NCBI GenBank assembly: GCA_017616785.1
Contig: JAFZXK010000005.1
Location: forward strand, 49,337-113,336
DNA: 64,000 bases
Source of the DNA: Alphaproteobacteria bacterium
GTDB lineage: Bacteria > Pseudomonadota > Alphaproteobacteria > Rs-D84
Direction: 5' to 3'
In this document: piece after piece, positions 1-6,972 of the stretch
How positions within the stretch are numbered: position 1 is the first letter of the stretch
How the letters are laid out: each line of letters starts with the position of its first letter
The notes under the pieces: model-generated
Seen by the model: the letters and a program-made list of their open reading frames with translations, nothing else
Databases searched by the model: none
What the model was told of the DNA's origin: nothing
Made by a program: the position numbers and the translations under genes

Positions 1-1291
1 TGTTTTGCTTGGTTTCCAATGCGGTTATATTCGGAATCGCCGAACCGTTTTCCAGCGCGCCGGTGGTTGAATCATAACTTGCGGCACTTGCCACCGCAAT
101 ACCCGAACCCAAAGCACCAGTTGAATCATAGTTCGCAAGTGTGTTTGCCGTGCCGGTCGGTGCCGAATTTTGTATTTCCGTATGTAACGCACTATACACA
201 TCCTTTAACAATTCCAACGATACCAACGCGGATTTAACCTGTGCCTCGGTAAGGCCTTGACTGGTTGCAAACATGGCGGATGCCGTTGTGCCGTCAACAT
301 AGTTCATAACCCGCTGTGCACCAGATTTTGCGGTTAATGCCAAATCTTTACCAGCGGTCGTATAAACCCATGACGGGTTTCCGGCGGCATTCAACACAAC
401 CGCCTGATTCCCCTTTGGCGCGGCATCCCCGGTGGATTTTTCCGATAAGTTACTTTGTTTGGCATTCAACGCCTCCGCCACGGCACGAACGGTTGGAACA
501 GAATTTTCGGTATTGTAATAACTACCAGTAAATAAACTCAAATCTCCTTCAAGTTCAAGCATAGTTGCGTAATCCAAAATACCAATTTGATTACCCTCTA
601 ATGTTTGTGTGGTTGAATCATATACAACCAAACTCGGAACATACAGGTCATTTTCAGTGCCGTCGCCATCATAAAACAAAACATTTCCACTGGTGATTTT
701 TGGTTGCCAATAGTTATCGAGTTCATAGAAAACAGCACTAGCCGTTGGTATAGATGTATCATCTCCGGTTTCTTCAAGCGTCAACCCTTGATCATATAAA
801 AAACCCGATGTTACAATTTGCATTTTACCAATTTCACCATCCGTGTCCCCATCAGTAAGGACACTGTAATAATCGTCCTCGGTTGCCGGAATTTCGTCTT
901 GCTTGGTATCGACGTATGCTTTGGATGCGACGGTTTTTTGTGCGGCGGGGTCCGGGTCGGTTGCGAATGCCGGGATAGTGATAATCAGCGACAAAAGAAC
1001 AAGCACCTTTGTCATGGCGGGCTTGGTCCGCCATAGGGTTGTTTTTATTGTCATTCCGGGCTTGGTCCGGAACCCTATTGCGGCTCGGGGGCCGCAATGA
1101 CAAAAAGATTGGTGTTCGTTGCGTAATCCCCGCGTATCGGTTTGTAATTCCCCTTCTTTCCAAGAAGGGGTGCGGCATAGCATGCCGCGGGGTAGTTTAT
1201 TTACCCATACCCCCCGGCGGTTCCGCCGGACCCCTTTCCCCAGGAAAGGGGAATTCATTTGACGATTGAAAAATTTGAAAAGTGTTGTCAT
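1..1291 (-). CDS. Secreted YVD-type surface protein, N-terminal part (C-terminus outside window)
   Basis: An open frame runs from the ATG whose last base is 1291 to the left edge without a stop. From codon 93 it reads MTKVLVLLSLIITIPAFA, a typical signal peptide, then a KTVASKAYVDTKQDEIP segment that closely matches the start of the secreted protein at 8314-8913. The rest is Thr/Ser/Ala/Asn-rich and poor in charge, like a surface or fibre protein. The function is unknown. The ATG at 1291 follows an RBS-like GAGGG at good spacing. An in-frame ATG at 1015 begins exactly at the signal peptide but has no convincing RBS. The 92 codons between them consist largely of palindromic repeats, so I infer an in-frame insertion between the original n-region and the hydrophobic core. 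A structured leader RNA with a terminator lies directly upstream. Confidence 0.72.
   Translation of the reverse strand, partial: MTTLFKFFNRQMNSPFLGKGVRRNRRGVWVNKLPRGMLCRTPSWKEGELQTDTRGLRNEHQSFCHCGPRAAIGFRTKPGMTIKTTLWRTKPAMTKVLVLLSLIITIPAFATDPDPAAQKTVASKAYVDTKQDEIPATEDDYYSVLTDGDTDGEIGKMQIVTSGFLYDQGLTLEETGDDTSIPTASAVFYELDNYWQPKITSGNVLFYDGDGTENDLYVPSLVVYDSTTQTLEGNQIGILDYATMLELEGDLSLFTGSYYNTENSVPTVRAVAEALNAKQSNLSEKSTGDAAPKGNQAVVLNAAGNPSWVYTTAGKDLALTAKSGAQRVMNYVDGTTASAMFATSQGLTEAQVKSALVSLELLKDVYSALHTEIQNSAPTGTANTLANYDSTGALGSGIAVASAASYDSTTGALENGSAIPNITALETKQN
1012..1036. repeat. REP-like palindrome overlapping the internal start codon
   Basis: GGCGGGCTTGGTCCGCC forms a hairpin at 1017-1033. Its flanking TGTCAT supplies the ATGACA of the internal start codon on the minus strand. 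The GGGCTTGGTCC core is shared with the second palindrome at 1049-1102. Confidence 0.6.
1049..1102. repeat. 54-bp palindromic repeat with TGTCATT ends
   Basis: The element begins TGTCATT and ends AATGACA. Inside are two hairpins, CCGGGCTTGGTCCGG and one with TTGCGGC/GCCGCAA arms. It is read in frame within the surface protein gene. REP-like repeats with this core are common in alphaproteobacteria, where they are sometimes translated. Confidence 0.6.
1146..1255. mobile_element. 110-bp MITE-like element
   Basis: The terminal inverted repeats are AATTCCCCTT and AAGGGGAATT. Each end folds into a hairpin (CCCCTTCTTTCCAAGAAGGGG type, 21 nt, arms of 8-9). Two more hairpins lie inside, with GCGGCATAGCATGCCGC at 1172-1188 and a CCGGCGG/CCGCCGG pair. 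It contains no transposase and lies in frame in the 5' part of the surface protein gene, so it is probably a miniature element mobilised in trans. Confidence 0.55.
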
Positions 1292-1317
1292 TGTGTTCCC
1301 TCTTTTTTGTTTGTTGT

Positions 1318-1527
1318 GTAAAAAAACCGTCAAATAGGACGGTCGGGGTGTTGAGAAATCATATAAGACGATGACCCCCATGGACTTTATATATACTCCA
1401 TGGGCACCCCGACAACCGGGGTATCAAGATTTCGGCACAAAACATCGGAAATTTTGCGGATTACGACATAATGTGCCGGTCTTATATGGGCTTCTCAGGG
1501 CCCCGAACCAGATTCCCGTCTGATTCA
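1318..1527 (-). ncRNA. Structured leader RNA A (four-stem architecture plus terminator)
   Basis: Read on the minus strand, an interrupted long-range stem P1 joins 1501-1509 to 1341-1348. It continues through TGAGAA/TTCTCA and CATATAAGAC/GTCTTATATG. It encloses three hairpins: P2 CGGCACA/TGTGCCG with a loop of about 30 nt, P3 ACCCCG/CGGGGT, and P4 CCCATGG/CCATGGG. Directly after P1 comes ACCGTC-CTATTT-GACGGT and seven U residues, an intrinsic terminator that shares its first three bases with the 3' strand of P1. The terminator ends about 30 nt before the start codon at 1291. The RNA at 8952-9165 has the same plan. No known family is recognised; it could be a regulatory leader or an independent small RNA. 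Confidence 0.6.
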
Positions 1528-1532
1528 GGACT

Positions 1533-1562
1533 ATGCTATCACGAATCGTTATTTTAGGGCAA
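1533..1562 (-). promoter_or_regulatory. Sigma-70 promoter of leader RNA A
   Basis: On the minus strand TTGCCC (1557-1562) and TAGCAT (1533-1538) are separated by 18 bp. The copy upstream of leader RNA B has the same -10 hexamer, the same spacing and the same preceding A-run plus CACTTG. Confidence 0.65.
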
Positions 1563-1625
1563 GTGTTTTTTTAATGGGTTTTCTTTGCTATATGAAAACG
1601 CTCTGTTTCCCGTCATAATTTGTTT

Positions 1626-2036
1626 ATGAGCCGCGTAAATGTGATTCCAGTATCCGAACTTTCAGACCAGCATTTAATTGCCGAATATCATGAATTGCCA
1701 CGCGTGATTAAACAAAAAATAGATATTTCGAACGCGCCGCGGTGCTTTGTTTTGGGTGCGGGTCATATGCGGTGGGCGCGCAAGCACTGGAAATTTACCT
1801 GTGACCGGTTTTGTGAAATCTGTGCCGAAATGGAATATCGCGGATTCAGGGTGAACTTTGCCCCGGAAAGTTTGCGTGAATATTTGGGCGCGTGTCCGAC
1901 GGGCGGCGAATATGTTGTAACGGATGCCGACATAGAAAAAAACCGCGAACGAATTCGCGAAAAGTATAACAAAAAACCGGAATTTTATCGTTGGACCCGA
2001 CGGGAAAAACCCGGATGGCTGGGGAAGAGTGGGTAG
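1626..2036 (+). CDS. T4 endonuclease V-like pyrimidine dimer DNA glycosylase
   Basis: The 136-residue product matches the T4 DenV family over its N-terminal half. SELSDQHLIAEYHELPRV aligns without gaps with SELADQHLMAEYRELPRV of the phage enzyme. Arg3, Glu23 and Arg26 of the T4 numbering are present. The family opens cyclobutane dimers by glycosylase and AP-lyase chemistry through the N-terminal alpha-amino group. Here residue 2 is Ser instead of Thr and residue 22 is His instead of Arg. I chose the ATG at 1626 over an upstream TTG because it restores the N-terminus the family needs. The gene is monocistronic and ends at a bidirectional hairpin shared with smpB. It probably acts in UV repair and may be of phage origin. 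Confidence 0.87.
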   Translation: MSRVNVIPVSELSDQHLIAEYHELPRVIKQKIDISNAPRCFVLGAGHMRWARKHWKFTCDRFCEICAEMEYRGFRVNFAPESLREYLGACPTGGEYVVTDADIEKNRERIREKYNKKPEFYRWTRREKPGWLGKSG

Positions 2037-2080
2037 TGTTAGTGATTAGTGTTAGTGGGGTGTAAAAAGAAGAGATATAA

Positions 2081-2108
2081 AACAACTGGCGCATTCGCGC
2101 CAGTTTCA
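2081..2108. terminator. Bidirectional hairpin between the glycosylase gene and smpB
   Basis: ACTGGCGC-ATTC-GCGCCAGT is an 8-bp stem. It is followed by TTGTTTTAT on the minus strand, where it serves smpB, and by a short TTT on the plus strand. Confidence 0.6.
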
Positions 2109-2121
2109 CTAACCACTTACA

Positions 2122-2589
2122 CTATCCTTTCATCAACCTTGCACGGGATTTTTCCCATTCGCGGCGCTTTATCGTTTCACGCTTGTCCGCACGGTTTTTA
2201 CCATGGCCGATACCAAGCAAGACCTTTAACCGCCCACGATTATTAAAATACATTTTCAGCGGATAAATTGTTGCACCACGGTCATTCAATTTACCAATCA
2301 TGCGATTTATTTGCGCCCTGTGCAGCAACAATCGACGCGGTCGGCGTTCATCAAAGTTCGTAATGCGCGCCGCCGTGGGTAATTTCTGAATTTCCACACC
2401 CGCAAGGTATAAATTCGTCCCGCGCCGCTGTACAAACCCGTCCACAATTGTGACCAGGCCATAACGCAGCGATTTAACTTCGGCCCCCGTTAATTCAATA
2501 CCCGCCTCTATCGTGTCTTCGGTAACATAACAGAACCGCGCTTTGCGGTTTTCAGAAACAGCACCAAATTTTATCATACTGCGTGGCAT
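2122..2589 (-). CDS. smpB: SsrA-binding protein SmpB
   Basis: SmpB binds tmRNA and delivers it to stalled ribosomes for trans-translation in the cytoplasm. The protein has the family opening VSENRKARFCYVTEDTIEAG, then GAEVKSLRYG in the beta-barrel, and a basic tail ending EWEKSRARLMKG. The 155 residues are normal for the family. A TTG further upstream at 2619 would add ten residues. I prefer the ATG at 2589, which fits the family, although neither start has a clear RBS. No tmRNA gene was recognised in the window. The gene appears monocistronic and convergent with the endonuclease-V-like gene. Confidence 0.95.
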   Translation of the reverse strand: MPRSMIKFGAVSENRKARFCYVTEDTIEAGIELTGAEVKSLRYGLVTIVDGFVQRRGTNLYLAGVEIQKLPTAARITNFDERRPRRLLLHRAQINRMIGKLNDRGATIYPLKMYFNNRGRLKVLLGIGHGKNRADKRETIKRREWEKSRARLMKG

Positions 2590-2633
2590 AATGTGTGATT
2601 CTATATCAAAAAACGACAAAAGCCAAATAATTT

Positions 2634-2662
2634 TTGCATTTAGTGCGTATTTGGTGTATAAT
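2634..2662 (+). promoter_or_regulatory. Promoter of the unknown gene at 2689
   Basis: TTGCAT (2634-2639) and TATAAT (2657-2662) are spaced by 17 bp. The RBS AAAGGA follows just before the ATG at 2689. Confidence 0.6.
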
Positions 2663-2688
2663 TATATCATAAACCAAAAGGATAAAGT

Positions 2689-3117
2689 ATGACGCCAGAA
2701 GAAATAGCGCTTGATTTTGTTACACGGTTTGAAGAGCAAATAAAAAAAACATTGGGGGTTCACACTTTTGATGACAGAAGGGCCGCCGGGCATATTGCAC
2801 AATTTGTGTATGATAATCCGGTGGTGATGGATTATTATGATAATATAACTGTCAATCCACGTGTTGTTACGATGCTTGTTGCTTCGTTACACGATGTGTT
2901 GGTCCCAGAAAGGATTCGCGAAGAACGGCGCCGCGTCGATTATATAAACAAAGTCCTAAAACAGAAAAAATCCGGCAAAATGCCCGCGCGTTTGTATGAT
3001 GATTTTATGCGCGTTTATTTTTCAGGAACAGTTGATACCGAAGATTTGACACGGGGACCCAATGTTGATTTTAACTCGCTGGCATTAAAGCGTGCTTCGG
3101 GAATTTTTAATAGATAA
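2689..3117 (+). CDS. Unknown cytoplasmic protein, paralogue of 3455-3823
   Basis: The function is not recognised. The 142-residue product is charged, with no signal peptide or membrane segment. Its first 30 residues parallel the product at 3455-3823: both read MT, acidic residues, A, two residues, FV, then EE, IK, LG and TFD at matching positions. Both also share a VP..IR segment near residue 80. The RBS AAAGGATAAAGT is shared too. Both genes are followed by the same terminator and tatD-tail sequence, so the pair arose by local duplication. This copy has an extra C-terminal region containing DFMRVYFSGTVDTEDL. Confidence 0.7.
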   Translation: MTPEEIALDFVTRFEEQIKKTLGVHTFDDRRAAGHIAQFVYDNPVVMDYYDNITVNPRVVTMLVASLHDVLVPERIREERRRVDYINKVLKQKKSGKMPARLYDDFMRVYFSGTVDTEDLTRGPNVDFNSLALKRASGIFNR

Positions 3118-3139
3118 CATGGTTTCGGACACGGAAATA

Positions 3140-3373
3140 CTATAACTCTATCCTTGGATAGAGTTTTTTTACATTTTCCATAACTATATCACACATTTTT
3201 TCAAATGGAACATTTTTTATTTGTTGCAATGTTTCAGTATTTGTTACACAATTCGCGTGGGTATAGAGGTTTCTGTATCTTGGGCGTGACAACCCATCGG
3301 ATGTGTCGGCGACGACATAAAAAATCCCAACATAGGTTGGGTGTCTGTGAATATATTGAATAAACAGAGCAAT
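3140..3373 (-). pseudogene. Fragment carrying a duplicated tatD 3' end
   Basis: A 77-codon frame without an ATG ends in KNVPFEKMCDIVMENVKKLY, identical to the tail of the intact tatD. The DNA at 3144-3222 repeats 3845-3923 with about two mismatches in 79 bp. Upstream of the repeat the frame reads HRHPTYVGIFYVVADTSDG, which I cannot assign. No start codon or RBS fits, so it is most likely debris from the duplication that produced the flanking gene pair. Confidence 0.6.
3144..3170 (+). terminator. Terminator after the unknown gene at 2689
   Basis: AACTCTATC and GGATAGAGTT arms around a short loop are followed by seven T residues. It is a copy of the hairpin at 3845-3871 and lies within the duplicated tatD tail. 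Confidence 0.6.
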
Positions 3374-3454
3374 TCATCCGATTGTTGTCAACCCCCAACC
3401 GCTAACTTTATTCGGCGGTTGATTTAGTTTAACAAACAACAAAAAGGATAAAAA

Positions 3455-3823
3455 ATGACACTACAAGAATTGGCGACAAATTTCGTTAATAAATATGAAG
3501 AAGAAATAAAGCGACAATTGGGTATAAAAACATTTGATAAAAAGGTCGCAATAGAATGTGTTGCGGACTTTTTTGAACGCGAAACCGCAGCATTGATTAA
3601 TAACGCCATCAATAGAGATGCTTTTTCATCCAAGAATGGTATGATTAAGGATATTATTGGTTCCATGTATGAGCAACTAGTGCCGGCACACATTCGTAAA
3701 TTACATGAGGCCACCGCAAAAATAGAAGGACAAAACTTGGGCAAGGTCTTGACACAGATAGTAAAAACTGCCACAAAAGCAGCCATAGAAAACGCCGATA
3801 ATACCATAGTTGTTGGAAGGTAA
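3455..3823 (+). CDS. Unknown cytoplasmic protein, paralogue of 2689-3117
   Basis: The function is not recognised. The product has 122 residues, with MTLQELATNFVNKYEEEIKR at the start, no signal peptide and no membrane segment. It pairs with the product at 2689-3117 in its N-terminal half but diverges at the C-terminus, which is Ala/Thr/Lys-rich. The RBS AAAAAGGATAAAAA precedes the ATG. A CAACCGC/GCGGTTG hairpin (about 3401-3426) sits in the leader shortly before the RBS. The gene ends at a terminator that is also coding sequence for the last residues of tatD on the other strand. Confidence 0.7.
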   Translation: MTLQELATNFVNKYEEEIKRQLGIKTFDKKVAIECVADFFERETAALINNAINRDAFSSKNGMIKDIIGSMYEQLVPAHIRKLHEATAKIEGQNLGKVLTQIVKTATKAAIENADNTIVVGR

Positions 3824-3840
3824 AATTAAATTTTACCGAT

Positions 3841-4608
3841 TCAAAACTCTATCTTTGGATAGAGTTTTTTTACATTTTCCATAACTATATCACACATTTT
3901 TTCAAAAGGAACATTTTTTATTTCCGCCAAAACACGCGCCGTGTCAACCACATAGGCCGGTTCGCAAATTTTGCCGCGGTGTGGCACGGGTGCACAATAC
4001 GGGCTATCGGTTTCGACAATGATACGGTCAATTGGGATACGCGCAAATGTGTCGCGAATTTCGCCCGCATTCTTAAAGGTTAAAATGCCACTTGCCGAAA
4101 AAAAGTATCCGCAATCCAACATTTTTTTGGCCAAATCATAACTTGATGTAAAGCAATGCATAACGCCATAGATGTCCGAATAACGCGACAGAATTTCAAA
4201 TGTATCGCTTTCCGCGTCACGCGTATGAATCGCGACCGGCAGCCCCGTACGCCACGCCATGTCCAGTTGCCTTTCGAACAATTCGATTTGCGCATTCCGC
4301 GTATCCGCGCCCATTTCGTGGTAATCAAGCCCTATTTCCCCAACCGCCAATACTTTCGGATTCGCCAAGATTTCATCCGTAATGTAATCCGACGGATTTG
4401 TTCCCGCGTGTTCGGGGTGAATTCCAATTGTTGCAAAAATATTATCGCGTTCGTTTGCCAATTTCACCGCGGGTAAAATATCAACCGGGTCCGCCGTCGG
4501 GCAAATTATATATTTCACACCGGCCGCGGTTGCGCGCGCAATTACCGCATCCATGCCACCAACGGACGAAAAATCATAGGTTAAATGGCAATGTGTATCT
4601 ATAAGCAT
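3841..4608 (-). CDS. tatD: TatD family metal-dependent 3'-5' DNase
   Basis: TatD enzymes are cytoplasmic TIM-barrel hydrolases with two metal ions and exonuclease activity, linked to DNA quality control. The 255-residue product has DTHCHL with His6 and His8, GEIGLDYH with Glu91, HTRDAE with His128, MHCF with His151 and ETDSPY with Asp201, so the metal-binding set is complete. The ATG overlaps the end of holB by ten bases, which indicates translational coupling in a dac-holB-tatD operon. Alphaproteobacteria often keep tmk and metG in this neighbourhood; they are absent here. Part of its 3' end is repeated at 3144-3222. Confidence 0.95.
   Translation of the reverse strand: MLIDTHCHLTYDFSSVGGMDAVIARATAAGVKYIICPTADPVDILPAVKLANERDNIFATIGIHPEHAGTNPSDYITDEILANPKVLAVGEIGLDYHEMGADTRNAQIELFERQLDMAWRTGLPVAIHTRDAESDTFEILSRYSDIYGVMHCFTSSYDLAKKMLDCGYFFSASGILTFKNAGEIRDTFARIPIDRIIVETDSPYCAPVPHRGKICEPAYVVDTARVLAEIKNVPFEKMCDIVMENVKKLYPKIEF
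3844..3872 (+). terminator. Terminator of 3455-3823, embedded in the tatD 3' end
   Basis: AACTCTATC-TTT-GGATAGAGTT is followed by seven T residues on the plus strand. On the minus strand the same bases encode the last codons of tatD. Confidence 0.65.
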
Positions 4609-5501
4609 TTTTGTATTTCCAATATAATCTTGAACAATGAGATTTCTGGTTCCAAATTCACGCGGTTTATGTCCGCAATCGCCTTTGTTGCGACCGGGTA
4701 AAGTTCCGCCAAATTAAAGTGTGCAATCACATCAAGCAATATTCCATAAAGTTCCGGCGATGGCGCAATTTGCCGCGCGATATTCATTGCATCCGACTGT
4801 GTTGCGTGCCGATTCGTTACAAATTCAACAACGCGTTCATATATCGCGTCGCCCCCAGATTGCTTTAGGTTCGCAATGCGTCCAAAAGACCCGTTGGCAA
4901 GGCGCAATGTTTCATCATCAACTATTTCATCCGGCATAAACCGCGCACAAAGGGTTCGCAAATCAGAAATCGACAGCGGTCGCATCTTTTCCACGCGGGC
5001 ACGCGAACGCACGGTTGGCAAAACACTTGATAATTGATGCGTAACCAACAGAAATAATGTTTTTGCCGGCGGTTCTTCCAATAACTTTAATATCGCATTC
5101 GCCGCAGCAGTTGTAAGTGCATCCACAGAATCAATCAACACAACACGCCACGCGCCCGACATTGACGAAAGTTGCATCTTTTCAATTGTTGCACGCACAG
5201 TATAGACCGAAATCGATTTTCCATCGGATTTAACGCGGCCGTCCTTGTCAATATTCCGGTCCATGTCGATAATAAAAAAGTCACCTATATTACCATAAAC
5301 CATGCGCGCAATCTGATAGGCAAGCGTTGCTTTGCCAATGCCACGCGGACCGCACAGCATCCACACTGGGTGCAACGGATGGGCGTCGCGATTTTGCCAC
5401 GCATCCATAAACGCACGCAATGTTGCATCATGTCCAATCGTATTATTATTGTCCATCGGATGCGGAAATTCGTAAACGGGCGCATTTGATTTCCGTGCCA
5501 T
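4599..5501 (-). CDS. holB: DNA polymerase III delta-prime subunit
   Basis: HolB is the rigid stator of the clamp loader that places the beta clamp on primed DNA. The 300-residue product has a P-loop GPRGIGKAT at residues 51-59, VVLIDSVDAL as the Walker B region, LKLLEEPP, and VRSRARV in the place of the SRC motif, a pattern typical of delta-prime or its close relatives. I start at MARKSNAP (5501). The longer frame to 5570 would only extend into dac. The gene begins one base beyond the dac stop and overlaps tatD by ten bases, so the three genes form one transcript. Confidence 0.92.
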   Translation of the reverse strand: MARKSNAPVYEFPHPMDNNNTIGHDATLRAFMDAWQNRDAHPLHPVWMLCGPRGIGKATLAYQIARMVYGNIGDFFIIDMDRNIDKDGRVKSDGKSISVYTVRATIEKMQLSSMSGAWRVVLIDSVDALTTAAANAILKLLEEPPAKTLFLLVTHQLSSVLPTVRSRARVEKMRPLSISDLRTLCARFMPDEIVDDETLRLANGSFGRIANLKQSGGDAIYERVVEFVTNRHATQSDAMNIARQIAPSPELYGILLDVIAHFNLAELYPVATKAIADINRVNLEPEISLFKIILEIQKCL

Positions 5502-5502
5502 T

Positions 5503-6678
5503 TTAACGCCCCATAAGCATAGTAACAATATTTCGCCAAGCGCGCGCAAGGAAACGAACGCGCCCGACATCAGATTTGGCGATTAAATTTGTTCGTGCGA
5601 TAACATCGCCGTTGCGTTCGGCAATAACCTCGCCCAATATATCGCCGGCGCGAATTGGCGCGGGCATTGGGTCGGTATATCGCGCAAGCACGCGAACACC
5701 GGATAGGCCAACATTCTTTGGCACCGTAATCGCAAGTGTTTGGCCAACAGTTCCCATTACCGTATTGCTGCGTCCATACCAGGTCGGCACCGCGGTTACA
5801 TCTTCGCCTGGGCGATAGAAAACCTTTGTGGTTGTTGTGGAAAAACCGTGCGACAGTAAACCCTTCATTTCCGTAGCCAATGCATCATGCCCCTTGCCAT
5901 AAAAGCCATTTATAACGCCGATTAGACGCCGGCCACCGGACGTGGCACTTGCCACCATACCATATCCGCCCTTGTCCGTATGCCCGGTCTTAAGGCCGTC
6001 CGCACCCGACATTATGAACAGCAATTTATTATAATTCACCGTATGCGTTTTGCCCCAATCGCGACACCAATCGGTTTTGTATTCGCCGAACTCAAAACGC
6101 TTGGTCGCGAACATTGGATACAAATCGGGATAATCAGAAATTATATGATATGCCAATGTCGCAAGTTCCCGACTTGTCATCAAGTTTTTATCGTTGGGCA
6201 AACCACTCGCATTCCCAAAGGTCGATAGCGGCATGCCGATCGAACGCGCCTTGGCCGTCATTAAATCAGTAAACTTTTCTTCCGTTTCGGCAAGTTTTTC
6301 CGCAACAACGACCGACGCATCACCACCCGACAGGACAATAAGGCCCAAAATCAAATCGCGCACAGATATATCCTGGCCCGCCGACAAGCAAATCTTGCTT
6401 GCCGGATACCAAAGCGGATTTTGATAGTCCGCATTTCTGCCAACCGGGAAACGGTCGTCCAAAGAAACCCGACCATCCTTGACCGCGTCAAACAAAACCG
6501 TCAGCGTCATCAGTTTTAACATTGACGACGGCGGCATAAGTTCATCCGCGGCAATCGATACAATTTCCGCCCCCGAATCATAGTCGATTAAAAAGGCGGA
6601 TTTTGCCTTGGTCTTAAAATCTGCAAAAGCCGGCGCGGCGCAAAGAATCAGTAAAAGTGCGAAAATTTTTTGTTTCAT
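5503..6678 (-). CDS. D-alanyl-D-alanine carboxypeptidase (S11 penicillin-binding protein)
   Basis: The enzyme trims the terminal D-Ala from peptidoglycan pentapeptides in the periplasm. The 391-residue precursor has a clear signal peptide ending AAPAFA. The nucleophile motif is S52-M-L-K55 and the third motif is K230-T-G. The second motif, normally SGN, reads SGGD at residues 117-120, so the usual Asn is Gly. The C-terminal half contains the beta-rich PBP5 domain and an Arg-rich amphipathic end that may bind the membrane. A minus-strand promoter TTGAAA/TATGAT is present just upstream, within 50 bp. The gene heads the operon with holB and tatD. Confidence 0.93.
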   Translation of the reverse strand: MKQKIFALLLILCAAPAFADFKTKAKSAFLIDYDSGAEIVSIAADELMPPSSMLKLMTLTVLFDAVKDGRVSLDDRFPVGRNADYQNPLWYPASKICLSAGQDISVRDLILGLIVLSGGDASVVVAEKLAETEEKFTDLMTAKARSIGMPLSTFGNASGLPNDKNLMTSRELATLAYHIISDYPDLYPMFATKRFEFGEYKTDWCRDWGKTHTVNYNKLLFIMSGADGLKTGHTDKGGYGMVASATSGGRRLIGVINGFYGKGHDALATEMKGLLSHGFSTTTTKVFYRPGEDVTAVPTWYGRSNTVMGTVGQTLAITVPKNVGLSGVRVLARYTDPMPAPIRAGDILGEVIAERNGDVIARTNLIAKSDVGRVRFLARAWRNIVTMLMGR

Positions 6679-6721
6679 GATGTATGTATCATAACAATAT
6701 ATATCACCTTTTCAAATGATT

Positions 6722-6972
6722 TTTTAATTTGATTTTTGTCGCGCGTGGGGATAAAATGTTTCGGTGCGAAATCAAAGGGGGCCGGCATGTTTGATACAGA
6801 AAAATTAAAATCTTTTTCTTGGATAAATGTTGGAAACCCCGATCACGATGATTTTGAAAAACTGCAAGATGAATACAAGATTGACGAAGATACAATATCT
6901 GATATTTTAGACCCGGACGAACAACCGCGCGAAGAATTTTTTTGAACATACTGTATTATATCGCGGATTGTA
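6722..6972 (+). pseudogene. Broken corA copy (promoter and N-terminus)
   Basis: Bases 6722-6930 repeat 9283-9491 almost exactly, including the corA leader, RBS, ATG (6787 here) and the first 48 codons. The next 40 bases match corA again from 9675 on, so 183 bp (61 codons) are deleted. One lost base then shifts the frame into a TGA at 6943-6945. Similarity ends near 6970, where the inserted surface-protein cassette begins. The 52-codon remnant cannot form a transporter. Confidence 0.8.

Noticed and set aside
852..1178. 108-codon frame with a VPDQARNDN-type repeat
   Set aside because: It is the REP/MITE region and surface protein gene read in a wrong frame; REP palindromes produce such peptides in many frames.
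1318..1527. tmRNA, RNase P RNA or SRP RNA
   Set aside because: I looked for the tmRNA acceptor arm and tag frame, the P4 core of RNase P and the SRP tetraloop region and found none; 6S RNA is not excluded but the three-hairpin interior does not fit it well.
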